Positions 26,640 to 39,351 of a stretch of DNA of 64,000 bases are shown here, piece after piece. The stretch lies in contig JANPWX010000449.1 of NCBI GenBank assembly GCA_024734555.1, positions 4,385,432 through 4,449,431 on the forward strand, read 5' to 3'. The stretch comes from Trochalopteron elliotii (taxonomy: Eukaryota; Chordata; Aves; Passeriformes; Leiothrichidae). Made by a program: the position numbers and the translations under genes. Position 1 is the first letter of the stretch, and every line of letters begins with the position of its first letter. The notes beneath the pieces were generated by a model. The model did not search any database. It was not told where the DNA came from and was given only the letters and a program-made list of their open reading frames with translations.

Positions 26640-27836
26640 AGAAACGCACATGCAGAGGAAACGGGGACAGGTGTCCTAGGAAGAGTTAAGGGACACAGTA
26701 GTTGTGAAGGAATGGGATCAGGAAGGCCAAGGTGGGACTGGAACTGACCTTGTCAAGGGACGTAAGGAATAATATGAGTGGCTTCTATAGCTATGTCAGG
26801 CAAGATTTCCCTTGTGGAGCCATGTTGTCTTAAATTGCTTGCCTCTCCTCCATGTGCCTGAGCACATCTTCTAGGAGAAATGGTTCCATGATGTTTCCAT
26901 GCACAAGGCAAGTAGTTCACAGGGTCCTCCTTTCTATCCCTTTAGAAAATGGGTGTAGTGCATCCTGTTTTCCCACCCCTGGTGGTTTCACTTGACTACC
27001 TTGACTTCTCGCTCATTCATCAATGGCATAGACGGTATGAGTGAACACTCTGCAAATTTGCAGATGACACCAAGATGAGTGGTGCAGTTGACATGGCCAA
27101 AGACTGGGATGCCATTCAGAGGGACTTGGATAAGCTCAAAAGGTGGACCCATGAGGATCCCAAGATACTCAACAAGGCCAAGTGAAAGGTCTTGCATGTA
27201 GGTTGGGGTAACCCCCAATATTCATCCAAAATGAGAGATAAAGGAATTGAGAACAGTCCTAATAAGAAGGGCCTGGGGATTCTGGACATGAGCTGGGGAT
27301 GTGCACTGGTGCCCAGAAAGCTAGATGTACCCTGGACTGCACCAAAAGAGGAGTGGCCAGCAGGTCAAGGGAGCAGACTTCCCGGAGCAAGTCCTGAGAA
27401 GGTCCACAAAGATGACCAGAACACTGAAACAACTCTCCCAATATGAATGGCTGGAAGAGCTGGGGCTCTTCAGCCTGAAGAGGAAAAGGTTTGCGAAAGA
27501 CCTTCCAACAAACTTTACCTAAATGGGGCTTCAAGATAGGTGAGGACAGGCTTTTTAGTAGAGCCTGCTGTGACAGGACAAGGGGTAATGTCTTTCAAAC
27601 CAGAAAAGGATAGATTCAGACTAGATAAGGAAATATTTTTTACAACAAAGTTTGAGAGACGCTGGAAAATGTTACCAGAGAAATAATGAATATTCCATCC
27701 CTGAAAATACTCAAGGTCAGATTGGATGGAGCTTTGTGAGCAACCTGGTCCGGCTGAGAATATCCCTGCTCATGGCAGGGGGGTTGGACTAAATGATTTT
27801 TAAAGATCCCTTCCAACCCAAACTATTCTATGATTT
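26640..27836 (+). mobile_element. CR1 LINE, 5'-truncated, with internal inversion
   Basis: Three blocks follow the gene order of CR1 ORF2 but not one orientation. Block 1 (about 26640-26800, plus) matches the linker between endonuclease and reverse transcriptase. Block 2 (about 26820-26985) matches the start of the reverse transcriptase only on the minus strand, where a DPVNYLP-like stretch corresponds to the family's DPGNYRP and is followed by words like GNIMEP. Block 3 (about 27000-27836, plus) holds the palm motif FADDTKMSGAV near 27055, then the thumb region and the 3' end GTTGGACTAAATGATTTTTA and ATTCTATGAT. Reading frames are broken by stops and shifts, so no active protein remains. The order plus, minus, plus suggests one copy with an internal inversion; nested insertions are the alternative. 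Confidence 0.8.
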
Positions 27837-30334
27837 ACTTGAAAACTTTGAAGCTTTGCTGGGTTTTATTAATACTTAGAGACATATTATATATTTTAAA
27901 ACTTGCTGCCCTCAGATATGACAGTGCTTCAATACCCTATCACATCTTTTGAAAAAGGACTTTGTTGTAGTTCAAAGCATATTATCTATTAAGTATAAAT
28001 GCAGTGAACTGAAAAGAAAGAACAAATATTTTCAATTAATTTAATATCATTATGTAGAAGGGCTTAAAAAAATCCCATCCTACAGAAAAAGTGGGTTTGA
28101 ATTAAATTATTTCTGTATTTTTCCACCACCATTACAATTCCTGTCTTGAAATGTCATTATCATTGATGCCAAGTTATTACAGTTCAGGAGTTATGTTTCT
28201 ACAGATATCACTCCATTCAGTTTTAATGGTATGAGTATTCTTGGTACTCTCATAACTCACATCAACATTAGGCAGGTTCAATTGACTCTATAGAAATCTA
28301 TTCTTGAAGCATATTTGGCAAGCAAATAACTGAAGTTTGGATCTTCATTGATTGAGCCGTATTTTGGTTTTCCATAAATAATGCAGACTTGAATTCAGCT
28401 GTGATCAGCAATCAGTATCTTGCAAGTTTGTATTTCAGATGGCTTACCATGTCCAACTAAATGAAAATATAAGCAAACAACATGGCCCTTTCTGGTAACA
28501 CTTTCTCTGTAAAATAATTTTTAGCTGAATATTCACATCAATGACTTAAACCTGTTCATTGTCTCATAAACTCCTTTTCAAAAATAAAAAAAGGTGTAAT
28601 AAATAAACATCAGAATTATTAGAATTATTACAATGAATGTCCAACAATACTGTTGATTCCAGTAAACACATTTTCAGAGTTATTTCAATGTGTCACACCT
28701 GCTATTCGAACACATCGATCCACTGCACAAAGATTGGTCTAAGGGCACTTTGAATTCTTACTTCCCTGTAATATCAGAGGAAACACTTGAGGAATACTAT
28801 TGGAAACCATCTGGCAGCAAACAACTAGGAAAAATTAAAAAGCCTATTTTTGGTCCTGAGTCCCCTTTTAGTGTCTGCTCTCTGTTCATGTTGTTCACCC
28901 AGCTGCCAACTGGAACAAAATGTACTGCTGCTATTCTGGGGTTCCAAACAACATGTTTAGGAGGACAGAAATCATAATTCAAGATTCTGCAGCTGAAGGT
29001 TTTTTGAAAATTTTAAGGCACATAACACTTTAACTTTGTAATAATCTCTCACAGTTTGGTAAATAAAAAATATTTTAAAAATTGTTGGGCAAAACAAAAT
29101 ATTCCTGTTTCTGAACAGAGCTCTGAAAAGTTTAAAGTGATTTCAAGATTGAAAATGAAAGGTTTAATCAAGAAGTCCAAAAGAAAACACCTAGATAACC
29201 CATTACAGTTTTAGAGAGGATTTAAAATAGCAATAATGTTTTTTACAGAATTGGCATCAGTTATTACAACACATCAAGCTTACAGTATAAGAAAATTTAG
29301 GAAAAGTGTGTTTTAGGGAAAGAGGTATCTCAGAAGCAGCCAATCTACATTGTTTCAGAATACTGCAAGTTTGGAAATACATAGTCATCTTTTAGATAAT
29401 GCTTGTATTTTGAGCTATATATCTTTGCAAGACTCAAATTTCTCTTGTTCATCATACAGCTCTTGTACTAATCATCCCCAGAAATATCAAACTTCAGTAA
29501 AACTCAGTCCTTCTGTTTGCATTGCAAAATTCTCAATGAAGAGAAGCAAATGAGTGTGGATCTTGTTGAATGTTTCTGAGTTCTAAGCAAATTATATTAG
29601 AACTCTGTTTATGTTAGTAAACAAAATGAGCTGGGACCATCCTGAAGGCAAGTATCAGAAGAGGGAGACTTTCATGATGAAGTCTTTTCTGTCCTCTCAC
29701 TAAGATGGCCTTTTACTTATTTTTCCATCAGGAGCAGACCTTGGCTAGTGCTATCCAAAGTGGCCCCCTTGGCTGTGTCTGTGTGAGGAAGCCCAGGACA
29801 AAACCATACCAACATGCTAAAACAACAGTATCAATGTAGATAATCACAGTGCTTGGTCTGGTTTAGTTTTCAAAGTATGGGCTGTGAGCTCACCTGACTC
29901 CAAGACAATGGGAGAGCTCACAAAAAGGAAAAGATCAACCATACAAAAGCTGGCAAAAAGCCTGCCCAGATCTGTAACACTTGTCTGAACTGACTAAGCT
30001 GCTTTCAGATGCAAATGCTGTTTCTTGACAAGTAGAAAAGGCTAGGGAGCATTCCCATGTACTGGACCTTGATCATTCATCCAATGAAATCATTCACATG
30101 GTCCCCGGAAAACTGTTTTTTGATCTAGTCCAGTATCTTCCACAAAATCACTGAACAATTCTTGGGCACAACACAGAGTCTACAATGGGTAAGGCATCAT
30201 TCTCAACAGGCAGAAGATTAAGAGGATTTTAGGCGAGTACAGAGTGTTCTGTTCTGATTGACCTCAACACCCAAGAGCAAACCAGCATATGACAAACTGG
30301 TTTAGATAGGACTAAATTGTCACTAGAATTAATA
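27837..30334. other. AT-rich non-coding DNA
   Basis: No gene or named repeat recognised. A 95-codon frame at 28690-28977 and a 67-codon frame at 29350-29553 have no recognisable domains and no splice context that I trust. Confidence 0.55.
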
Positions 30335-30411
30335 TTCATAGAATCTTAGAATAGTTTAAACTATAAAGGACTGCTATCGACCATGTAATCCAGTTTTGCT
30401 CAGAGTAGATA
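30335..30411 (-). mobile_element. CR1 3'-end fragment, very short and old
   Basis: Reads ATTCATAGAATCTTAGAATAG followed by a degenerate form of the reverse-complemented CR1 tail, then a block like AATCCAGTTTTGCTCAGAG. Divergence is high, so the exact right end is uncertain. Confidence 0.65.
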
Positions 30412-30985
30412 CAGTGCATCTGGTTTCTTGTGAACTTATTTAATTAAGTTTTTAATATCTCCAGAGAAATATATTTATACTGATAAACAAAAAAGGGCCA
30501 GTGACTGAATTGAAATAACAGACTTCATCAGCCACTTAAACTGCTAGCTCACTCTCTATATTTGCATGATCCAGTTTTTTCTGCTTCAGAATTGGTGTCT
30601 TATTTTTATGGACACTAGCTAGGCACCACACTTGGCCATTGCAGTTATCGGTCCCCAGCTGTCATTCTTTAGCCCCACAGGCACAGTCAGATGGGCACAA
30701 CTGCACAGCATATTTCCCAATCTAATCAGGACTCCCAGACCTGAACCACATAAAGGCCCCTGCAGTGTGTGTGCACCTGGGGCATTGCAAAGCTGTTACC
30801 TCGACAAATCACCAGTAAATTAGTAATGTTGCTGATTATATTTTTTATTCATTTCAGTTTAAAATAATAAAGGCATTGTACAAGGCTCTAGGTGGTCTAG
30901 TATTTAATTATACACTAAATATGACTAAATTACACGTCATCATCATTTAAATCAGTTCCTGAATCAGGCAAACACCTATGCTTTC
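30412..30985. other. Non-coding DNA, no feature
   Basis: Nothing recognised. A 63-codon plus-strand frame at 30632-30823 looks like chance. Confidence 0.5.
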
Positions 30986-30989
30986 TGTG

Positions 30990-31260
30990 TACCTCCTAAC
31001 CACATTCAGTTTTCTCCAGAGTAAAAAAATTCTGTTGCAGAAAGAAATCTGAAGAAATCTGAGCATCCAGGAAATGCTTCAGACGGAGATCAGATGGGTG
31101 CATACTTTTCCTTTGTAAGGAGTGGACAACAGCTGATACATTGCTGCTACACACATCAGTGACAGTGAGAGCATGATAATCTCTCAAGTGAATTGGTTCC
31201 AAGCCATGTAAGGTCTTATAGGCCATAGATAGTACCTTAAATTGCAGTAGGCCATTTATT
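30990..31260 (-). pseudogene. Possible remnant of an ancient LINE ORF end
   Basis: A 76-codon minus-strand frame (30996-31226) begins MAYKTLHGLEPIHLRDY. The pattern YK-x-LHGL-x-P-x-x-L-x-D resembles the C-terminal part of reverse-transcriptase proteins of old vertebrate non-LTR elements (L2/CR1-like families), where a 'KALNGL/HGL P xYL D' string is common. The rest of the frame is not recognisable. If correct, this is an insertion far older than the CR1 copies around it. It could also be chance similarity of a short string. Confidence 0.3.
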
Positions 31261-31693
31261 GCATCAGATTTCCACAGATATCATGCTGTGTGACAGTATC
31301 CAAATCCTGAATAATTTCAATGTCTCTCATGCAAAGGATATTGTGCAACCCTGTTATGAAATCACTGAAGTTGGGCTAAAGGAAAATTGATTTGTCCATG
31401 AAATTAAAATTCAGGAGAGAAAGCTATACAAAACAAAAGGACTTAATGACAATTAAACTTGTAAGGGATAGACAATATTTTAATGAAATGTCAGGTTTAG
31501 ATATGATTGGGTTCTCTAGCACTTGATTTTGTCCTCTAGAAAATTCCAGTGTCAAAATGGAAGCATCAGACTATATGATAGTACTTTTGCTTACAGATTA
31601 AATTACTTAGAGCCTTATATAGTGTGTAAATTTGATATTTTAATTGCCTGTTGTTGTTTATAACTGATGTTGTCTTTAGATATCTTATGAGAA
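31261..31693. other. Non-coding DNA, no feature
   Basis: AT-rich, no ORF or repeat recognised. Confidence 0.5.
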
Positions 31694-31945
31694 TTGGATT
31701 ACTCTCCTATATGTACAGTAAGTAGACAAAATTTACAAAAGGGAAGATTTCTAGAAAATATTGGGAGAAATTTTCTCACAAGGAAAGTAGTCAAATACTG
31801 GAATACCTTGCCCAGAGAAACTATGAATCTTCTTGTAGAGCATTCCCCTGAGGAACCTTGTCTCATATGGCCATACTCCAGGGAAAAAAAAGATTAAGTG
31901 GCCTCTAGAGGTCCATTTCAACTGAAAGTACTCTATGATTCTGTA
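31694..31945 (+). mobile_element. CR1 3'-end fragment, old copy
   Basis: Recognisable in order: a degenerate 'aatttcttcactgtgag' block, CTGGAATACCTTGCCCAGAG, a GAGGTCCATTTCAACTGAAAG block and the tail ACTCTATGATTCTGTAATTT. It covers only the last 250 bases or so of CR1, as is usual for 5'-truncated insertions. Many substitutions show that it is old. Confidence 0.85.
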
Positions 31946-34900
31946 ATTTAATTTTTTTAGATATTGCTATTGTTTTTATGTGATATGGTTTATTATTCAT
32001 ATGACATATGCAGAAATTAAATGTAAGTGGAAAATCACAATAAATCAATGCATGGAGACCAGCTTTAGATACATAATTGTTACTTGTAAAACTTTCCAAT
32101 AACTTCAAAGTACGGTGGAGTCACAGCTAGCTGTGGGGCTGTATTAGACTGATCAAAATTTGGAAAAGCACAATCATGAACTATATGAAAGGACATGAAT
32201 CTAAAAGTAACAAATGTAACTCCCATAGGTTAATCAGGGTTGTGCTCTGGAATTCAGTTTCTCTTGAAAGCACCCATGATAGCTACACATATGGCAAATA
32301 ATAAGGTAATAACGAATTGACAGGAAAATGATACTCAGACACATAAACAATGAATTACCGAATATAAGAAGAGCTGCAAAAATGTAATTATTAATGAGAT
32401 ATCAATGCAATATGGAAGACATTTTTCAAGTAGCACTTAGACAAATTGTAAAGAACTTCAAAAATAATTAAAACTATGAGTAAACTAAAATTTTCAATCA
32501 TTTTTGTGGGAAAGCTGAAGAAGAAAACATTTTAATAGCTTTCCTCCAAAAATTATTTTAATCAGTTATGCATCTAAAAATGGTTCTCTGCCTTACAGAA
32601 CAGCATGGTGGAGTGTTTTATGCTATAGTCTATCATACTGCAACTGTCTGATTTTATATGTTTTAAAGGTACAGAAATTCCAGTCCTTATACACTTTTCT
32701 ACAAAGAAACAAGGGCTGATTTAGATGAAAATCTACCAAATTGCAGTAAGGACTTCTTCTTCATTTATATGACTCATTTTCTTCTACTTGGTTAGGTTTT
32801 ATATCAACGTTCTGTGCTTAGGCAAAGTTCTTTACATTCTAAAATATGTGATCAGTTTTAGGAAAACAAAACAAAGCAACCATTTCTATAAGAGAAGACA
32901 ATAATTTTGGTGCAACAATAACTTCTTTTTCTCTGTTTATAGAGACTGTTAAAATGGTTGCTTCTTATTCAGACACTGTGCTGCAGAATGCTTGAGTGAA
33001 ACATCTTTTAATGGGGGCAGCACCCATGAGAACAGCAATCAGGAGCATCAAGTTTCTGTAAACACCTTCAGCACTTAGCTCACATCTGATTTTAGCTTCA
33101 CTGTAGGATGGCAGAGCTGCAATGGTTTCATTAGTCAGGACTTTGAAATCAGAGCTCATATATATTTTATGATCTCTGTTTTCTCCACCTTCAGTCAGCA
33201 TGTCATAAGTACTTCATAAGCCCTCCAGGCTTGTGGCAATCCTTGAGACGCACATGACTGTCTGTATCACCATCCATAAATCCAGCATCTGCCTGAACTT
33301 GAATTCATTAAACTCACACTTACAGCTAACCTCTGAGCCTTGCACTGATCTTATTGGTATTTAAATAACACTGTATGCCTTTACTTTTTCCCCTGGTGCT
33401 AGTAAAAAGTTTTTATTTCAGGCACTATGGCAGGTAAAGTGAAAGCAGTAATTCCAGAGAATCTAAATGTGCTAGAAAATATTCCATTCCCTAATAGATT
33501 TCAATGCAATGTTTTTCTTAAATGTCAGCAAATCACTGGGAATTCTCAGTACTTGGGTAAATATATTTTAATTTCAATTATTTTTATAAGAATAATCATA
33601 TTTACTCAAACCATTGTAGAGATATTCCTAAATACCCTTTTAGGGCAAAAGAACTTAGGTTCAGGGCATTTTGCTTGTTTGATTGACAATCAGTACAAAT
33701 CTCCCATAGTGGATCTGAGAAATTAAGTAAAAGAGCACAAACCCTTGGCCTGTACTCCCTCTTCCCCACCCCACCTTTCCTTTCTTTTGCACTCTGAAGA
33801 GGTGATGGACAGCACAGGAATCTGAATGCCTGCAATGGTTTTGGCTGCCCATACACAGCAGGTTTCCTCTTGCTCTGTTTCTAATAGGGTTTGCTGCTTT
33901 ATTCCTTTGTGTCTTTAACATAGTGGGTCACTCATGGCCACAGCCCCCATGGCTGTTCCTTCCTCCTTCAGCATGGAGTGCATCCCAAAAAGTGTGTCTC
34001 TGGTCACCTGTGCTCCTCTGACCAATAGAAGTTTTGGTTCCCAATGGTTTCATTTGCTGCACGATGGTGCCTACATCCACCCAGAAACAGACAACCCACC
34101 TGCACACAGTATCATTCCATCTTTAACTGAAGGGAGTGACCGTGGGTTTCGAAACAAATGGATCTGGCAAACCAACATCTGGAAATTGCTAGTAGGGAAC
34201 AGAGTTGAGCAATTTCCAGACAAGCCATTGCCCTCCCCCATGTTCCTTTGTGCTGAGGACATAGCAGGCCTAACTGTAGAGGGAAAAATATGGCAGGCCA
34301 CAGCTACTCAGGTAGATTTAGCTCATTCGTCCTGTTTCCAATGAAACATTTAATTGCTTCACAATGAAGTTGCAAATTCTTGCTAATTTTAGCAATTTTC
34401 AAAACTATATATTGAGTCATTATAATAACAGAAACCCTTTATGAAAAAATATAAATACACTACGTTGAGTTTTGAGCAATTTCTTCATTGCCCAAGCTAT
34501 GGATCTTTAATTCTGCTGTGGATTCCCCTGAAACCAATCCATTATATTAATAATTTCATACCTTCATTGTTGGCCCAATGCTGAGATGTATCTTTGGATG
34601 TAGGAGGAATATTTCCTTCTACCAAAGTAATGCAAGTGATATATTTGTCAGTGAAATGAAGTCAGATAAGTCCCTTATCATGCATTTTCCATTAAAAAAA
34701 ATTGTTCAGAATAGTGTCTTTGACATGAAAGCCCAGAACAACAAAATCTGTCCTGGGGTCCAGGTACATTTCATTTGGTCAGATTTCAGGCAGTGGACAA
34801 TGTTATTTCTTAAATTTTGAGGAAGTTGTGTTAAGAAGAATAAATCTGAGAGAAAGCTGCTTCTTTATTTTGAGGGCAAAAATATGATGTACAGAATAAA

Positions 34901-35186
34901 TGGTCCAAAAGACATGTAAGGCAGGAATCTCGTGTCCTCTAATACATCTGCTAAAAGATCTGTAAATGTCTCAACAAATCAAACCCCATTCTGTACATGA
35001 AAAGAAAGCTACTGATCAGAATTTTGAACAAACTGGAGGATTTTTTGAAAATTTTTTTCTCTCTAAAGAGGATAACTAAAAATGTACTGTGGGGACAAAG
35101 TCTTAACTCATGAAACCTGATCTTTGGAAAGAGAATATGGCTGAAATTTATTGGAGATAAATGCAGTTATTAAACTGTAGATGTAC
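31946..35186. other. AT-rich non-coding DNA with weak exon-like patches
   Basis: A plus-strand frame at 33427-33726 starts just after a TTTTTATTTCAG and passes a GTAAAT at about 33558; its first 40 or so codons could be an exon, but no protein is recognised. A 136-codon plus-strand frame at 33934-34344 lies in a more GC-rich patch, also unrecognised. A 14-base perfect palindrome CACAGCTAGCTGTG sits at 32122. No repeat could be named. Confidence 0.45.

Positions 35187-35233
<47 letters not shown>
35187..35233. repeat. TCTA tetranucleotide microsatellite
   Basis: An uninterrupted TCTA array of about 11.7 units (47 bases), so probably variable in length between individuals. No gene is recognised next to it. 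Confidence 0.97.
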
Positions 35234-35234
<1 letters not shown>

Positions 35235-37311
35235 CTGCTTTTAGACCTGATGACTTGCTTATACTCCCCTTTCCTTAGGTTCTAACACATCAGTGTTACG
35301 CCTAGGGGCTGTTTTCACCATGAGGAAAGGAGAAGACTTCCAACAATGGAGAGAGTTACTTATCCTGCTCAGAACAGGGTAAAAAACAGGACCTAGCCAC
35401 CTCTGCATCCTTTCCAACTTTTACCATTTAGAACTTACTTCTCATTTAAAAGGGATCCAAAGACTATTCCCAAATCTATAATTTTTATTTTGCCCATCTG
35501 GTATAAAGGACTTTGTGGCCCATTATGATTGCATCCCATAAGGAAAGTAGGAGGTCTATGTTGCATGGTTCTTTGCTTTGTCCTGCATGGCCCTATGCCT
35601 GCACACAAAAGCAGGAATTTGGATTCTCCAACTTCCTTCTGGAATGAACTTTCAAATAGCCTTCCCTAACTGTATTATTTTTCTACTGCAGACATTCAAA
35701 CATAGGATTTTCTTTCCATAAGTGTTCTCAAGTATTTTCAGACCTCTCTGTTCTGCTAGTAATCAATGATCACACTAGCATTGTGAAAAGAGTTTAAAAA
35801 AGGTTGCAAACATCCATTGTTAACCTGCTTATGTATGGAATATGGACTGTGGACTGGAACTTGAAGAGATCATACAGAATTGATCTCCCATGGCAGTAAG
35901 GCCTTCCATTTAAACAAGTCATCTAGTTTCCACTTCACTGAAATTCCTATTTCACCTGACTTTTCATGCCTATAATGTAGTTATCTCAACTGTGTAGAAC
36001 ACCATAACCTTCCAGTGTGCTTATATGGAAAGAAAAATTCATTTACCTTACTTGTGTCTTTACTTTACTGTTTGATGAATCACTTGAAGAAGCACCCATT
36101 TTTCCCTTTTGACTATGCAGAAAGCCTAACTGAAATGTAGACATATATATATAACAGCAGGATTTGCATTAGGAAAGATGAATCCAGCTTCTAATCTCCC
36201 TCCAAGCTCAGTGAAGAGAATTACATGCATCCAGAAGGCGATCAATGTGGATATACCTTTATCCCTAGCAGAGTGCGTTCTCCTTACTCTCTGTCTTCCT
36301 CCATTACCTCTAACAAGCACGTGAAAGCAGAGACAAAAACATATGGTTAAAGTTAGATGAGATGAAAACCAGTTATGCAGTTATTTTCTAGTTCTCCTGG
36401 AACACATCATCATATCCATGAGTGTGATGAACTTCAATATATTGTCCATATGTTTCCATATCAATTTGAAATCCTTTCCTTAAAGTACCATCAGAAAGAC
36501 ATTGAAGAAAATGCAATCGTTTTTCTAAATAGGTGTAAACTAAGAAAGACTTGAGTTTGACTTGATTGTGTGTATGTGGCATGACTCTGCCAAGTAGAGA
36601 CTCAAGGTAAATTTCCACAGAGGAAGAATCCAGCACACTGAGTTATGACTTAGAGAGTCAGAATAGAGAGATTATAGATCATACCTCTAAGTCATGGTGA
36701 TTTTTTTATGTTTGGACACAGTATTTATAGCAATTTTTTCCTTTTTTAATAAAGTTTCAGAGCGGTGACCAGTGTAAAATTCACAAATCTTGAGAACAAG
36801 AGCACTTTCTTTCACTTCCAACACAACCAGTAAGAAAGATCATGCAAGCCAATTTTAGTTCTTGATGACAGCTGTGAAATCTTACTGAATGTTCAGAGGT
36901 GTAACTATGGAAATCATTTGGCATGTAGGAGCTTATTTTTTATTTTTAAACTTTTTTACACCTCCCTCTGAAATTGCCATCTCCTGGCTACTGTTAGGCA
37001 GAGGATAAGCAGCTTTTCTAACCTATCATTTCATACCAGTAGTAATGATGATTGATATGAAAACACCACATCTTGTCTATTAGCACCAAACTGAATTTGC
37101 AAGGATGTCAGTAAGATTATATAGTTATGCATCCACATGAGTTCAAGGGAATACATATATGTTTAAAATAACATACCCAACATAAATCAATGAACTTAAG
37201 GTTTCTGTGCAATTTCAGTAAAAGCTCAGGATCAGAGGAGTGAATTTTGAAGTAGAAGTAATCTTCACAAAGATCTCTCCTAACACCAGGCAGCAGATTG
37301 ATCATTATATA
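35234..37311. other. AT-rich non-coding DNA
   Basis: No gene recognised. A patch at 36140-36320 is open on both strands (64 codons on the minus strand) with three CpGs, but neither reading is recognisable. Text around 36957-37005 vaguely resembles the 3' end of very old amniote CR1/L3-type elements; too weak to annotate. Confidence 0.5.
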
Positions 37312-37665
37312 AAAATCATGGAATCATGGAATGCTCTGGGTTGGGAGAGACTTAAAAGATCATCTAGTTCCAATCCCCCGCCATGGGCAGGAATATCTTC
37401 CACTAAATCAGGCTGCTCAAAGTCCCGTCCAGCCTGGCCTTGAACACTGTCAGGGGTGGGGCATCCACAGGTTCTGTTCCAGTGTTTTACCACCCTCACA
37501 GAAAAGAATTTTTCTGACTATTTGATCTAACCTAGTCTTGGTTTGAAACCATTCCCCTTTGCCCTGTCACTACATGCATTGTAAACAGTTTCTGTTTTCC
37601 TTTTTCTTTTTGCAGGTACTGGAACGCTGCAGTTAGTTCCCCTGAACAGACTTGCTAGCCTCTAT
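37312..37665 (-). mobile_element. CR1 3'-end fragment
   Basis: On the plus strand it starts AATCATGGAATCATGGAATG and continues with GGTTGGGAGAGAC, a CCATGGGCAGG block, TGCTCAAAGTCCCGTCCAGC, CACCCTCACAGAAAAG and TGCCCTGTCACTACATGC, all in the order expected for reverse-complemented CR1. It ends with GTACTGGAACGCTGCAGTTA near 37616-37640, the equivalent of the family's GTACTGGAAGGCTGC block. The tail at 37312 is the true 3' end and the right end is the 5' truncation. Confidence 0.93.
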
Positions 37666-39351
37666 TACCACTGCTTGTGTGCAGCAAGCAGGAACAAGAG
37701 TGCAGAATGGGCTATAACTCAGTGGTTCTTTCCACTTGGGGCCGTTTACAGTGGAGGCTTTGAGTCAGAGGTAAAATATTCTCTTAGTACTAGTATCTCA
37801 AAGACTTCAGCCTTGATACTGTGCAAAAAATAAAAATACAAGTAGCTAAACTCAGGATTTTTTGACAACCATGTCTTTTTATGAAGTGCTTCAGGTTTGT
37901 GTTTACATTACAGATTTATTTTACATTACAGATGTTGTCCTTGTTCCCCCAGTAAGCCTGGAGGTATGCAGGAGTCCAGTGGAACAGACTTAGGGGACAT
38001 TCATCCTAGTAAACCTTTACTCTTAAAAAGACACACAGGGCTTAAATATGTATTTTTATTGGGGGGGGGGGAGGAAAGTGTTTAAGAGGGCAAATATGAA
38101 AAAAGCAACATTCATAAACTGCTAAAATAACTATAGAATGTAGTCTTTCTGACTTCATTTTCTGCAATGGCAGAAGCTCTGTTGCTAAGTAATTAACAGA
38201 GACAAAGAAAGAAAGACAAAAAAAACCACAATCGTATTTCTAAATTGTCTTTAAGTAGCACTTATATGGATATTAGATGGCAGCAGACACAGTTACAATT
38301 ATTCTAATGTAATGAAACTCAGTCACACTGAAGGGAGCTGCCTGAAAGCGTTATATAGTGAATTTCAGTCCATATGGCTTTATCTCACAATACACATCTC
38401 CATTTGCCCTGGACTTTGTCTAAGATTCACATTTTTCTAAAGGAGAAAATTACTTCTTTGCTCCATGGTGACATGGTATTTAGACTTGACCTCTGGTTAG
38501 GCCTGAGAACTCCTGAGTACCAGCTTTCCTGCTCAGGTCAGTAGAGAACCTTCTTTCAGCATCACAGTGGGATCCACCTCACTGCTTCGTCTACAGTTGT
38601 AGGGCAATTCAGTGATGAACACAGGGATGAAATTCAGCCACTTCTTTCCCATTTGGACACTGAGCAGTTTCTCCTAACAAACTGCTTTAATTTGTAAGCA
38701 GAGACAAAACAGAAGCAAACAGCCAGTCTTTGCAGCTGCCTGGATTCAGCGATATATCAAAAAACAACAACAAAGAAAACCTGATAGCAAAACCAGCATT
38801 TACTATTTCATGGGAATAAGATATACTCTTCAGCATACAAAAGATATTTCACTTCCAGCCTTGTTCAAGTCCTGCATTGAGAGGCACCCATTCATCCTAC
38901 TGTAAAATTGAATAAATTAGTTGTTATTACTGTGGTGAAACTGTGGGGTCTTTAATTTCATCAGAGTTACTAGATGACAGATATCTGACTACTTAATGAC
39001 CTTGTATTTACTAAGAAAAAAATTCTGCTGCTGAAATGACAGAGATATAATGGCATGAATTCATTGTGGATAACAGAACTATAGAACAGCTTACCATATA
39101 ATGTATGACTCAGATTTCACTGCTTTTTGAAATTCAGCAGTAACATTGCTAAAATATCACTTAAATAAATATCAGCAGTTAATCACAAGAGATGTAATGT
39201 TATTAAGGGGGGAAAATTACCCTTTTCTGCATGTTTTCCTTCACACAAAAGGAAAGGAACACAAAATAAAGAACAAAAAATATGTCAGTTAAATTGCACT
39301 GTTCCATCTCACTCAAAAGAAGTAGAGAGATGTTATCCAATGCTAAAGCAT
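37666..39351. other. AT-rich non-coding DNA with an 11-base G run
   Basis: No gene or named repeat. A run of 11 G at 38061-38071 is the only marked local feature. Confidence 0.55.

Noticed and set aside
33934..34344. 136-codon plus-strand ORF
   Set aside because: No recognisable domain; an overlapping minus-strand frame is also open, so the patch is just GC-richer and stop-poor.
37616..37770. Exon-like block with TTTTTGCAG acceptor, 51 open codons and GTAAAA donor on the plus strand
   Set aside because: Its first 50 bases are reverse-complemented CR1 (GTACTGGAACGCTGCAGTTA), continuous with the CR1 fragment at 37312; the splice-like sites are chance.
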